From: Aurelia coerulea
Taxonomy: Eukaryota > Cnidaria > Scyphozoa > Semaeostomeae > Ulmaridae
NCBI GenBank assembly: GCA_039566865.1
Contig: CM076943.1
Coordinates: 43,160,663 to 43,224,662 of the forward strand
Reading direction: 5' to 3'
DNA: 64,000 nt
Below the pieces are notes generated by a model. That model worked only from the letters and a program-made list of their open reading frames with translations. It was not told where the DNA came from and searched no databases. Positions within the stretch are counted from its first letter, which is position 1. Each line of letters begins with the position of its first letter. Of the stretch, positions 13,483-25,145 are shown in pieces. Both the position numbers and the translations under genes were made by a program.

Positions 13483-13758
13483 ACTAAAATCATAGATTTC
13501 GCCATTCCCTATGATACGAGAGTAAACTCCAAAGAGATGGAAAAGATCGAGAAATATCAAGAGCTTGCACGAGAAAGAATAAAGTTATGGGACATGAGGG
13601 TGACAGTCATCCCAATAGTCATAGGAGCATTAGGAACAACACCAGAGAGAATGAAGAAGAGACTGGAGGACATTGGGATAGAGACACGGGTTACTGAGTT
13701 GCAGAAAACTGTGATCTTACATTCTGCCAGGATTCTGAGAAAGTTTCTCGAGATTTGA
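13483..13758 (+). pseudogene. RLE-type LINE C-terminus (R4/Dong-like), copy C
   Basis: Only the end of the endonuclease domain is left. It reads IIDFAIPYDTRVNSKEMEKI, then EKYQELARERIKLWDM, VIPIVIGALGTTPERM and ILRKFLEI followed by TGA at 13756-13758. It aligns with the last 90 or so residues of copy B and clearly belongs to the same family, but differs at many positions, so it is a separate insertion and not a recent tandem duplicate. The 5' truncation abuts tract 3, and a short TAA run follows the 3' untranslated part. Confidence 0.85.
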
Positions 13759-13834
13759 GAAATCTTGTTGATGCCAAACCCCGGAACACATTACCCATGA
13801 CAGTTAGTGAGCAACAAATATACAATAATAATAA

Positions 13835-14519
13835 CAACTAGATATAACATCAATCAACGAGTGCTGCCGATTAGTATTTGTACCAAATGCGACTGTAGCG
13901 AGGTCAATTTTAAAGAAATTAATTGAATGATTATCACTAAGGAAACGTGCATTATGTTTGAATTTACAATTGGGTAATGGTCCAAAAGGTAAATGATTTA
14001 GAATATCGAGTTGCTCTCCTCCGCCAGTTTCTAGTTTCTAGTTCCTGAGTCCAAGGCTCTTGGTTCCGTAGTTCTGTAGTCCGTGGTTCCGTGGTCCGTA
14101 ATATTGAGTTAGTGCATTGTCGGAAATATACCTTTGTCGTCCATTGACGTAGTTAGGTAGTTAAGTAGGTAGGAAGAAGTCATTATCTTTTGTTGGAGAA
14201 CTTTTGTTGTTGTTTGTTGGATGAATGCTCCCAAGGCGCGAGTATCGATAGAATTTGATAAATGGATAGAGAATATTTACAAGAAGAATATTGAGGAAGG
14301 TGCTTGAAACCTGAAGAAGATGGACATTGACTTTGAAACCTTTAGTTGCTTGTTGCAACTTGCTTTCAAAGCATAAACCAGAACACATCTAGTCTGAGCA
14401 TGTATAATATAATAATAATAATTATTTTGTTTAAGGTTGGTGTAGTGTATAGCACTAGGCTAATTAACGCCAACCATTATTAATAAATACCAAAGTGTAA
14501 CCTAGATGTAACCTAAATT
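13835..14519. other. No gene; low-complexity blocks
   Basis: This stretch holds a degenerate series of gttccgtagt/gtggttccgtggtc repeats at about 14033-14105 and another short ATAATAATAATAA at 14404-14422. No domain or exon is recognisable. Confidence 0.4.
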
Positions 14520-14914
14520 TACAATAAAATCTCTACACAATCTACAGTTGCATGGAAAATTCCAAAACTTAATTTCTCTTTTAAAATGCTCTACAGATCG
14601 GGACTCTTTTATATGCATTGGCAAATCTCGCCAGAGATTCTGTCCTAAAAACGCACAGTTTCTAACCCATAGGCTGTAGTCCTAGGTTTGTGTACATAGA
14701 TATTGCTCGTAGCTCTTAAGCTGGAATGAATTTCTCTCTCCGCAAAAATTTCTTTAATAAAACAAGGATTTAGATTCATCCTTGTTCGGTAAATTTCAGT
14801 GACAAGCAACGTGAGATTTCGTTGATGAATGGAGACTGAATGGTCTGTAATTAACAGTTTTTCAAGACTTGAGGGCCGATCATGATACGCTATTCGTAAT
14901 GCTCGTAATGCCAT
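14520..14914 (-). pseudogene. LINE 3' fragment (CR1/L2-like)
   Basis: The minus-strand frame from 14914 reads ALRALRIAYHDRPSSLEKLL, then VSIHQRNLTLLVTEIYRTR, NLNPCFIKEIF and TAYGLETVRF. After a frameshift near 14650 it continues with GQNLWRDLPMHIKESRSVEH, FKREIKFW and a stop. This is the typical region after the reverse transcriptase in CR1/L2/Rex-like LINEs. The catalytic part is absent. A similar but distinct piece lies at 27392-27640 on the plus strand. Confidence 0.8.
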
Positions 14915-15849
14915 CAGTCTATCAATAGCGATAACCTACGAACACATAATCAGTCTACTTCTTCCATCCTTCTTCTTCTGACTAAACTTCTTTCATCCTT
15001 CCATCGTCGAAAGAAAAGTTGAACGTCGCTTCGAACGTCGTTTCGTGACGTCGCTTCGCCTCGAAAAGTCTAACTTTGATCCAATCAATCAAGCGCTAAC
15101 GCTAGGAATGGGCACGTGGTGTGACCTTATTAAACAAGTAGCCATCTGATTGGTCCAGCGTAAACACGGTGGAGATTCCCTGAATTAGTCTGCGTTTGAA
15201 GCTGTACTGTCATGAGTCATGAGTCTCAGACTGAAGCAATAACATCATCCAATTCAATGCGGAAAACTGAGATTCATGGAATCAGTCTAATGCTATGCCG
15301 GGTTTTTACAGGAATGTCATGTCATAAGTTATTGCATATGTAATGATCCGACTGTGTTTACATCTTTACAGGAAGGTCGCAAGTTAATGATTGTCTTTAC
15401 TCCTGCAACAAAATGAAATGAAATTAGCTTTTGTGTAAAAATGTCGATGAAGATTTAACTAAACATGTTTATGGATACCAATAGAGGTTTGTTGTTTAGG
15501 AATAAGTATGTTGAAGCTATTATCTTGGGTATCTCTTCATCTTTCTTGCATTGTTGGAATAATCGTCATTGAAAGCAGTCTAAGTTCTATCAGATGGAAA
15601 GCATCATGGGTAAAAACGTCTTGCAGTTTATCTATCGTGCAGTTTTCTGTTCTGCAATCTTTGAAATGGAACCTCCACATCATAAATGTGTCCAAGAACA
15701 ATTTATTTCATATTTCTTTTTATGTTTGCAGTTGGCCAGAAACCTAAAACAACCATTGCTAGGAAAAACTTGAAACACTGCGTATGCTGCCTTATCTGGT
15801 CTAATCCCACAATTCCTTTCAACTCTCTTTCTTCTTTTTCTTTGTTTAT
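14915..15849. other. No gene recognised
   Basis: The stretch contains a cgtcgcttcg-type short repeat at about 15025-15065. A frame at 15508 has a hydrophobic start but no convincing donor site or homology. I see nothing else supportable. Confidence 0.35.
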
Positions 15850-16640
15850 TTCCCTGCCGGTGGCATGCGTGCTGTTTATCAGTGTCGTCTAGCGCAATGC
15901 CCTTAGGCCCTTCATTGATATCGTTCTGTTTCAGTGGCATGCGTGCTGTTTATTAGTGTAAACTCAAGCAGTGCCTGGTAGACATAGGCCCTTCATTGAT
16001 ATCGTTCTGTTTCAGTGGCATGCGTGCTGTTTATTAGTGTAAACTCAAGCAGTGACTGGTAGACATAGGCCCTTCATTCATATCGTTCTGTTTCAGTGGC
16101 ATGCGTGCTGTTTATTAGTGTAAACTCAAGCAGTGCCTGGTAGACATAGGCCCTTCATTGATATCGTTCTGTTTCAGTGGCATGCGTGCTGTTTATTAGT
16201 GTAAACTCAAGCAGTGCCTTCCAGACATAGGCCCTTCATTGATATCGTCCTTTTTCAATGTGTAAACTCAAGCAGTGCCTGGTAGACATAGGCCCTTCAT
16301 TGATATCGTTCTGTTTCAGTGGCATGCGTGCTGTTTATTAGTGTAAACTCAAGCAGTGCATGGTAGACATAGGCCCTTCATTGATATCGTCTTGTTTCAG
16401 TGGCATGCGTGCTGTTTATTAGTGTAAACTCAAGCAGTGCCTTCCAGACATAGGCCCTTCATTGATATCGTCCTGTTTCAATGTGTAAACTCAAGCAGTA
16501 AGCAGTGGAAACTCAAGCAATGCCTTCCAGACATAGGCCCTTCATTGATATCGTCTTGTTTCCGTGGCCCCCCTGCAGTTTATCAGTGTAAACTCAAGCA
16601 ATGCCTACCAGGCATAGACCCTTCATTGTTATAGTCCTTT
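15850..16640. repeat. 81-bp minisatellite, about nine units
   Basis: The block ggcccttcattgatatcgt recurs at 15906, 15987, 16068, 16149, 16232, 16291, 16372, 16453 and 16536, with a last diverged unit at about 16617. Most intervals are 81 bp, two are 83 bp, and one is 59 bp through loss of the GGCATGCGTGCTG portion. Although 81 is a multiple of three, each unit carries TAG and TAA codons in the tttattagtgtaaactc segment, so it is not a protein repeat. Units differ by a few substitutions, and the right-hand ones are the most diverged. Confidence 0.95.
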
Positions 16641-17424
16641 TGTCTGTAAAACCATGAATAATCAAAACAGCAGAGAAGATAAGAGAATCTCATATTTGTA
16701 AGAAATGAGAAAATTAAGGTAGATGTCATACTTACCAAATTTTTCGAAAATTCACTTCTGCTTCTCAAAACGAAGGAAGGCCAGTTTTCTTTCCAAAATT
16801 AAAAATTGCAGCGCACGCATTCTCAGGCAGCAAAACATTAGCTATGTACCACTTTTTTGTTTTTGCAATATCTAAACACAAATAGAGTCTAGTGGTCATT
16901 GTTTAATTTGCGTTGCAACAACCCAGCACCGACATTTGCCCATAGACCGCGTCTACATGGCAGCTACGCACGCGCTTGGCAGGAAAACCTTATGGTAACC
17001 TAATGGCCTGAATCCACTCGTCATCATACCCGTGTTTTTTGGGGACTTTAAGCAACCAGACTTGTGATGCAATTTCCAAATTTCGGCTTCAAATGATTCC
17101 TTGTTTTTTCGTGCGGATTTGCTTCCCCTGAGAGACCACGATGTTATCCTTTTCAATTGCACAACTTGGTAATCGAATTTCTGACGTGCTTTTCCTCAAC
17201 TTTAAGGCTCTGATGTAAACCTCTCTTGGTATAAATATTAATTTTCAAGGAAGAATATTGCTCCAACGTATTTAACTGAAGTGGGAGGTTTTCTCTTGCC
17301 ATTTTCAATATCATAAGAACGTAATGTACACGAAATTATACATAGTTTGTTTCATAAAAGTCGATTTTCTGACTGGCGATGCTGTCCTGGTTGCTTAAAG
17401 TCCCTTCTCTTTGCGAAGCGCTTA
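16641..17424. other. No gene recognised
   Basis: Spacer between the minisatellite and the 1.1-kb satellite. It has no coding signal or repeat structure that I can support. Confidence 0.35.
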
Positions 17425-18638
17425 ATTTCATCAACTCAATATCGAGAACCACAGTACAAAAAACAAGGGGAAGTATGCTTCAACCGAATTTAAGGGCTTC
17501 ATATGGAATAGGATAGTTTCTTTCGTTTGTTCTGCAGAATAAGACAGTAATTAAAGGTATTTTGTATAATTTGTTTGACGCTCTGATGAATTTCAGTACG
17601 AAAGGGTCCTAGGAGTCTCAGGGGTTCTAGGGTCCAGGGGTCTTGTCTTTACAACATGGAAGATATTCTAAATGTATCTAAATGCTTTGCTACTTTATAA
17701 GGAAGCCCCTGTGACTGCATGTCTGAGTCTTACCGGTCGTTGGTTGTTGGTTGTTTGTTGTTTGCGGAGTCTGCTTTGTGGCTGGAAAAAAGACGTCAAA
17801 ATCTTTCAGCAAGACGACACCGACAAGAATATTGATTAAACAATCTTCTAATTATCTTATTCTAATGATTATTTGCTTTAATTTGATTTCAACGAGACCT
17901 TCCACTTTTACACTTCCCAATTCACTGACTATGCAAATAGTTGTCTTTTTAAAATGAGTTTTCTTACATAGATAACACTTTCGAAAAATTCAATGTAATG
18001 TTGAAGACACAAGGCTAAGATAGCTGCTGGCCAGAAGTTGTTATGTAAAGTACCGGGTGTCCCGAAAAATGTATATGGATTTGATTGGCTCCAACGCTGT
18101 CAATTTACCTCCAATCAATGTCTAATCCCTCTAAAAATGTTCCTCCACAGTTAACTAGAACATAGATAGCTCATTTGTTGATATTGTTTCTTTGAGAGCA
18201 GACATGTTAATCTTGAAAACCCAAATTTTCATCTTCCTGGAAACCAGAGTGTTAAGCTTTTGGACTAAACAATTTCTTAAGGAACTGCGGATATATCAAC
18301 GATAACCGTGATAAAATTTGACATTATTAGATCTTGTGTTATTCTGTTTACCAGAAATCACCCATTGGGAAGTTTCTTAATCTTTCATTAATTTCATCAA
18401 CTCAATATCGAGTACCAAAATACAAAAAAAAGGAAGTATGCTTCGACCGAATTTAAGGGCTTCATATGGAAAAGGAAAGTTTCTTACGTTTGTTCTGCAG
18501 AATAAGACAGTAATTAAAGGTATTTTGTATAATTTGTTTGACGCTCGGATGAATTTTAGTACGGAAGGGTCCTAGGAGTCTGAGGGGTTCTAGTGTCCAG
18601 GGGTCTTGTCTTTACAACATGCAAGGTATTTCTGAATG

Positions 18639-19237
18639 TTAACCCTATAGTGGTTGGGCTATCTGACACGTCCTATTTTGGTTGGGGGGGGGCAAAAAAG
18701 CCTCCCCTACCTAACTCTTGACTGGAAATAGATAGAGCAATCAGATTTGGTGTACTAATAGCCCTAGGCAGGTACTTTACGAAAATATAAAAATTAACCT
18801 ATAATTAGCCGTCATTATTGCTTGCGTCAGCAATTTTCTTTGTGTGGTCAAGAAAAGTGGCAAAATCGGTCAAAATCAGGAAAAATGCGATAAAATTTAA
18901 TTTGGAGCACAATTTCCATCCAAATATGATAATTATGATAGAATACATCAAATAGCACTACCTTGCAAAACATCTTTGCAAAATTTTGCAATTTTGCTAC
19001 TTCTTTCTTGAAAATTAACATTTGAGAAATGGCAATTTTGACAGAGTCAGTTCCAGAAAATTGTCTCCCTCCCCCTCATTTGTCAAAATATTTTTATGAA
19101 ATTTCTTCAGTCATTGCACAATAAGTATAAACAAAAAGTCAGAAAGTTTCAGGGTCATAATTGTTATCCTGACAAAGTTATAACAAAAAGTCTACTAGGG
19201 GGGGCAAATTTGCCCCCCCCAACCAAAATAGGGTTAA
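18639..19237. mobile_element. TTAA-flanked MITE, copy 2, inside the satellite
   Basis: This 599-bp element runs from TTAACCCTATAG to AATAGGGTTAA. It has self-complementary G/C tracts near the ends (GGTTGGGGGGG on the left; GGGGGGGCAAATTTGCCCCC near the right). It sits in the satellite sequence aatgTTAAtgcattatca, a site left empty in three other units. The interior segment from about 18890 to 19170 recurs as a stray piece at 49928-50207. Confidence 0.9.
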
Positions 19238-22200
19238 TGCATTATCAATGAGATGGACAATTGTAACCATTTAAGCCACAGAGAGCTCCCTTTTAAAGTA
19301 GCAGAAATAAAACGACTAAGAATTGGTTGAAACATGGCATCTGGGAAGGAGCAAGAAGAAATGGTCCATACTCGTTTTGCGCATGGTTTCTTCGTTGCTA
19401 CTTTATAAGGGAGCCCCTGTGACTACACGTCTGAGTATTACCGGTTGTTTGTTGTTGGTGGTTTGTTGTTCGCGGAGTCTGCTTTGTGGCTGGAAAAAAG
19501 ACGTCAAAATCTTTCAGCAAGACGATACCGACAAGAATATTGATTAAACAATCTTCTAATTATCTTATTCTAATGATTATTTTCTTTAATTTGATTTCAA
19601 CGAGACTTTCACTTTTATACTTCCCAATTCACTGACTATGCAAGTAGTGGTCTTTTTAAGATGAGATGTCTTCCATAGATAACACTTTCGAAAAATTCAA
19701 TGTAATGTTGAAGACACAAGGCTAAGATAGCTGCTGGCCAAAAGTTTTTATGTAAAGTACTGGGTGTCCAAAAAAATGTATATGAATTTGATTGGCTTCT
19801 ACGCTGTCAATTTACCTCCAATTAATGTCTAATCCCTTTAAAAATGTTCCTCTACAGTTAACTAGAACATAGATAGCTCATTTGTTGATATTGGTACTTT
19901 TAGAGCAGACATGTTAATCCTGAAAACCCAAATTTTCATCTTCCTGGAAACCAAAGTGTTAACCTTTTGGACTAAGCAATTTCTTAAGGTACAGCGGATA
20001 TATCAACGATAACCGTGATAAAATTTGGACAGTATTAGATCTTGTGTTATTCTGTTTACCAGAAATCACTCATTTGGAAGTTTCTTAATCTTTCATTAAT
20101 TTCTTGAACTCAATATCGAGTACCAAAGTACGAAAAACAAGGGGAAGTATGCTTCGACCAAATTTAAGGGCTTCATATGGAATAGGATAGTTTCTTACGT
20201 TTGTTCTGCAGAATAAGACCGTAATTAAAGGTATTTTTCTATAATTTGTTTGACGCTCTGATGAATTTCAGTACGGAAGGGTCCTAGGAGTCTAAGGGGT
20301 TCTAGGGTCCAGGGTTCTTGTCTTTACATCATGCAAAATATTTCTAAATGTTAATTCATTATCAATAAGATAGACAATTGTAAGCATCTAAGCTACAAGG
20401 AGCTCACTTGTAATGTAGCAGAAATAAAACAACTAAGTATTGCTTGAAACGTGGCATCTGCGCAGGAGCAAGAAGAAATGATCCATACTCATTTTGCGCA
20501 TTGTTTCTTCTTTGCTACTTTATAAGGAAGCCCCTGTGACTACACGTCTGAGTCTTACCGGTTGTTGGTTGTTGGTTGTTTGTTGTTCGCGGAGTCTGCT
20601 TTGTGGCTGGAAAAAAGACGTCAAAATCTTTCAGCAAGACGACACCGACAAGAATATTGATTAAACAATCTTCTAATTATCTTATTCTAATGATTATTTT
20701 CTTTAATTTGATTTCAGCGAGACCTTCCACGTTTACACTTCCCAATTCACTGACTATGCAAATGGTGGTCTTTTTAAGATGAGTTTTCTTCCATAGAAAA
20801 CACTTTCGAAAAATTCAATGTAATGTTGAGGACACAAGGCTAAGATAGCTGCTGGCCAGAAGTTTTTATGTAAAGTACCGGGTGTCCCAAAAAATGTATA
20901 TGGATTTGATTGGCTCCAACGCTGTCAATTTACCTCCAATCAATGTCTAATCCCTCTAAAAATGTTCCTCTACAGTTAACTAGAACATAGATAGCTCATT
21001 TGTTGATATTGGTACTTTGAGAGCAGACGTGTTAATCTTGAATACCCAAATTTTCATCTTCCTTGAAACCAGAGCTGTTAACCTTTTGGACTAAGCTATT
21101 TCTTAAGGAACAGCGGATATATCAACGATAACCGTGACAAAATTTGGACAATATTAGATCTTGTGTTATTCTGTTTACCAGAAATCATCCATTGGGAAGT
21201 TTCTTAATCTTTCATTAATTTCATCAACTCAATATCGAGTACCAAAGTACAACAAACAAAAAGGATGTATGCTTCGACCACATTTAAGGGCTTCATATGG
21301 AATAGGATAGTTTCTTACGTTTGTTCTGCAGAATAAGACCGTAATTAAAGGTATTTTTCTATAATTTGTTTGACGATCTGATGCATTTTAGTACGGAAGG
21401 GTCCTAGGAGTCTCCAGGGTTCTACGGTCCATAGGTCTTGTCTTTACAACATGGAAGATATTTCTAAATGTTAATGCATTATCAATAAGATGGACAATTG
21501 TAACCATCTAAGCCACAAGGAGCTCCCTTGTAAAGTAGCAGAAATAAAGCGACTAAGTATTGGTTGAAACGTGGCATCTGCGCAGGAGCAAAAAGAAATG
21601 ATCCATACTCGTTTTGCGCATTGTTTCTTCTTTGCTACTTTATAAGGAAGCCCCTGTGACTACATGTCTGAGTCTTACCGTTTGTTGGTTGTTGGTTGTT
21701 TGTTGTTCGCGGAGTCTGCTTTGTGGCTGGAAAAAAGACGTCACAATATTTCAGCAAGACGACACCGGCAAGAATATTGATTAAACAATCTTCTAATTAT
21801 CTTATTCTAATGATTATTTTCTTTAATTTGATTTCAACGATTCTTTCAATTTTATACTTCCCAATTCACTGACTATGCAAATGGTGGTCTTTTTAAGATG
21901 AGTTTTCTTCCATAGATAACACTTTCGTAAAATTCAATGTAATGTTGAGGACACAAGGCTAAGATAGCTGCTGGCCAAAAGTTTTTATGTAAAGTACTGG
22001 GTGTCCAAAAAAATGTATATGAATTTGATTGGCTCCAACGCTGTCAATTTACCTCCTATCAATGTCTAATCCCTCTAAAAATGTTCCTCTACAGTTAACT
22101 AGAACATAGATAGCTCATTTGTTGATATTGGTACTTTGAGAGCAGACGTGTTAATCTTGAATACCCAAATTTTCATCTTCCTTGAAACCAGAGCTGTTAA

Positions 22201-23687
22201 CCTTTTGGACTAAGCAATTTCTTAAGGAACAGCGGATATATCAACGATAACCGTGACAAAATTTGGACATTATTAGATCTTGTGTTATTCTGTTTACCAG
22301 AAATCACCCATTGGGAAGTTTCTTAATCTTTCATTTCTTGAACTCAATATCGAGTACCAAAGTACAAAAAACAAGAGGAAGTATGCTTCGAGCAAATTTA
22401 AGGGCTTCATATGGAATAGGATAGTTTCTTACGTTTGTTCTGCAGAATAAGACCGTAATTAAAGGTATTTTTCAATAATTTGTTTGACTCTCTGATGAAT
22501 TTTAGTACGGAAGGGTCCTAGGAGTCTCATGGTTTCTAGGGTCTAGGGGTCTTGTCTTTACAACATGCAAGATATTTCTTAATGTTAATGCATTATCAAT
22601 GAGATGGACAATTGTAACCATCTAAGCCACAAGGAGCTCCCTTGTAAAGTAGCAGAAATAAAACGACTAAGTATTGGTTGAAACGTGGCATCTGCGCAGG
22701 AGCAAGAAGAAATGATCCATACTCGTTTTGCGCATTGTTTCTTCTTTGCTACTTTATAAGGAAGCCCCTGTGACTACATGTCTGAGTCTTACCGGTTGTT
22801 TCTTGTGTGTTGTTGGTTGTTGTCGGATTCGGCTCTGTGGCTGGAAAAAAGACACCAACATCTTTCAGCAAGACGACATTGACAAGAATATTGATTAAAC
22901 AATCTTATTTTAATGATTATTTTCTTTAATTTGATTTCAACGAGACTTTCACTTTTATACTACCCCATTCACTGACTATGCAAATAGTGGTCTTTTTAAG
23001 ATGAGATTTCTTCCATAGATAACACTTTCGAAAAATTCAATGTAATGTTGAGGACACAAGGCTAAGATAGCTGCTGGCCAGAAGTTTTTATGTAAAGTAC
23101 CGGGTGTCCCAAAAAATGTAAATGGATTTGATTGGCTCCAACGCTGTCAATTTACCTCCAATTAATGTCTAATCCCTCTAAAAATAATCCTGTACAGTTA
23201 ACTAGAACATAGATAGCTCATTTGTTGATATTGGTACTTTGAGAGCAGACGTGTTAATCTTGAAAACCCAAATTTTCATCTTCCTGGAAACCAGAGCTGT
23301 TAACCTTTTGGACTAAGCAATTTCTTAAGGAACAGCGGATATATCAACGATAACCGTGATAAAATTTGGACATGATTAGATCTTTTTTTATTCTGTTTAC
23401 CAGAAATCACCCACTGGGAAGTTTCTTAATCTTTCATTTCTTGAACTGAATATCGAGTACCAAAGTACAAAAAACAAGGGGAAGTATGCTTCGACCAAAT
23501 TTAAGGGCTTCATATGGAATAGGATAGTTTCTTACTTTTGTTCTGCAGAATAAGACCGTAATTAAAGGTATAGTTCTATAAAATGTTTGACGCTCTGATG
23601 AATTTTAGTACGGAAGGATCCTAGGAGTCTCAGGGGTTCTAGGGTCTAGGGGTCTTGTCTTTACAACATGCAAGATATTTCTAAATG

Positions 23688-24569
23688 TTAACCCTAATCC
23701 ACATGTGGGGGTGGATTCCACCCCCCCCCCTCAAGGTTTTATTTGCCGCGTTTTTAAACGACGTTTGCTATGTCCCCCAGCCTCCCTGACATTTACTAAT
23801 TATCTATTAGGCACATTTTTGTGAAAAAATTTTTCAACAATAGTACTCACAGGTCACGTGACATGCCCATATTTGGAAGGAGGTAGCAGCAAAATCATTG
23901 TTTTCAATGATTTCAATGGAATTATTTGATTTAATTATGAAGTATTATACAGCAAATGAATCAGCAAACAAAGGGCTTCAATTTAATGCCGGAATTTCTG
24001 GAATTTGATGATGTCAGCATTTTTTATAATGACGTCATTTTGGCTGCCATTTTGGACTAATTAGCAATTTTTTCAAGTTTTTTCGAACTGTTTCAATGAA
24101 AAATACTCTAATGATACATTTGTCATATATAATCACCATTTTGCAGGATCTTTTGGTCTCTTTTTACATAGAATAGATTCATCGCACAAATGACGTCATA
24201 AGAATCGGCTAATTTCTGCCGAAATATCACTCCAAAATTGTTGTTTTCAATAAAATGATACTTTATCATCACATATGTTGACAAACTGAACCACAAACTG
24301 CATAAAGTTCAAGCAAAATCTTCATTAAACTTGAATTCAACTTGTAAGCCTGATTTTCACAGATTTTCAGCTTCGTGACATCACTGTGACGTCACAAGGC
24401 GTGGCAGCCACGCCCAAATTACGCTACGAGCTACAAATTACCAGTTCTATAACTGTGCCAAGTTGTATTGAATTCGGATGAGCCTAAGGCAGTTTTCAGA
24501 GGGGGGGTGGAAAGCACCCCCCCCCCCATCAATGGTAGCTCGAAAAAAGCCCATATGGATTAGGGTTAA
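23688..24569. mobile_element. TTAA-flanked MITE, copy 3, at the same satellite position
   Basis: This 882-bp element starts TTAACCCTAATCCA and ends GGATTAGGGTTAA. Its subterminal tract GGGGGTGGATTCCACCCCCC resembles copy 1 at 2677, and its right tract is CCCC-rich with the end block gctcgaaaaaagcccat. It occupies the same TTAA of the satellite unit as copy 2, in a different unit and with a different interior. It contains several cacgtgacatg and tgacgtca motifs but no coding frame. Confidence 0.9.
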
Positions 24570-24988
24570 TGCATTATCAATAAGATGGACAATTGTAACC
24601 ATCTAAGCCACAAGGAGCTCCCTTCTAATGTAGCAGAAATAAAACGACTAAGTATTGGTTGATACGTGGCATCTGCGCAGGAGCAAGAAGAAATGATCCA
24701 TACTCGTTTTGCGCATTGTTTCTTCTTTGTTACTTTATAAGGAAGCCCCTGTGACTACATGTCTGAGTCTTACCGGTTGTTTCTTGTTTGTTGTTGGTTG
24801 TTGTCGGAGTCGGCTCTGTGACTGGAAAAAAGACACCAAAATCTTTCAGCAAAACGACATTGACAAGAATATTGATTATGCAATCTTCTAATTATCTTAT
24901 TCTAATGATTTTTTGCTTTAATTTGAATTCAACGAGACCTTCCACTTTTATACTTCCCAATTTACTGACTATGCAAATAGTTGTCTTT

Positions 24989-25145
24989 TTAACCCTATTA
25001 CTACCTAGCCTGCATGCAGACTCTACTGATTCCCTGAAGAGAAGTGAGGTTCCTCCTCCAGGAGGAACCTCACTTTTCTTTAGGGAATCAGTAGAGTCTG
25101 CACGCAGGCTAATTACTACCGGGCTTTTTCGACCATCCTAGTACC
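24989..25145. mobile_element. TTAA MITE, copy 4, right end not found
   Basis: At 24989-24992 the satellite switches at its tttttTTAA site into CCCTATTACTACC. After a nested 106-bp insertion it continues as gggctttttcgaccatcc, which matches the inner flank of copy 3 read from its right end. No matching TAGGG-TTAA end and no return of satellite sequence is seen to the right, so the element is truncated or its far end has diverged. The interior may extend to about 25380. Confidence 0.65.
25006..25111. mobile_element. 106-bp palindromic MITE with 9-bp duplication
   Basis: The sequence TAGCCTGCATGCAGACTC... reads into an almost perfect reverse complement ending GAGTCTGCACGCAGGCTA, with the centre at cctcctccaggagg. 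It is bounded by ATTACTACC on both sides (24997-25005 and 25112-25120), a 9-bp target duplication. It is inserted within TTAA MITE copy 4. The transcript would form a single long hairpin. Confidence 0.85.

Larger units (their letters stand above)
17425..24988 (+). repeat. Satellite array of about 1.1-kb units, six to seven copies
   Basis: The block actcaatatcgag recurs near 17430, 18400, 20108, 21225, 22345 and 23450. After removing two inserted MITEs the spacing is about 1.11 kb, except for the first unit, which has lost about 145 bp between aaatgtatctaa and tgctttgctac. Each unit contains the same ordered landmarks: a gtcctaggagtct block, a ctactttataaggaagcccc block, a gcggagtctgctttgtggctgg block, and a taccgggtgtccc block followed by tttgttgatattgg. 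That last part is homologous to the left end of the transposon at 51250-52242. Short frames such as the one at 20576 repeat from unit to unit but carry no recognised domain. The last unit is cut by a TTAA MITE at 24989. Confidence 0.9.

Noticed and set aside
15508..15747. Hydrophobic start resembling a signal peptide
   Set aside because: No convincing donor site and no downstream exon with matching phase.
15850..16640. CRISPR-like regular repeats
   Set aside because: Units are 81-bp tandem repeats with no unique spacers and the context is eukaryotic transposon DNA.
17751..25141. Repeated 60-70 codon frames such as those at 17751, 20576 and 24788
   Set aside because: Same satellite segment in different units, in differing frames and without any domain; not conserved as protein.
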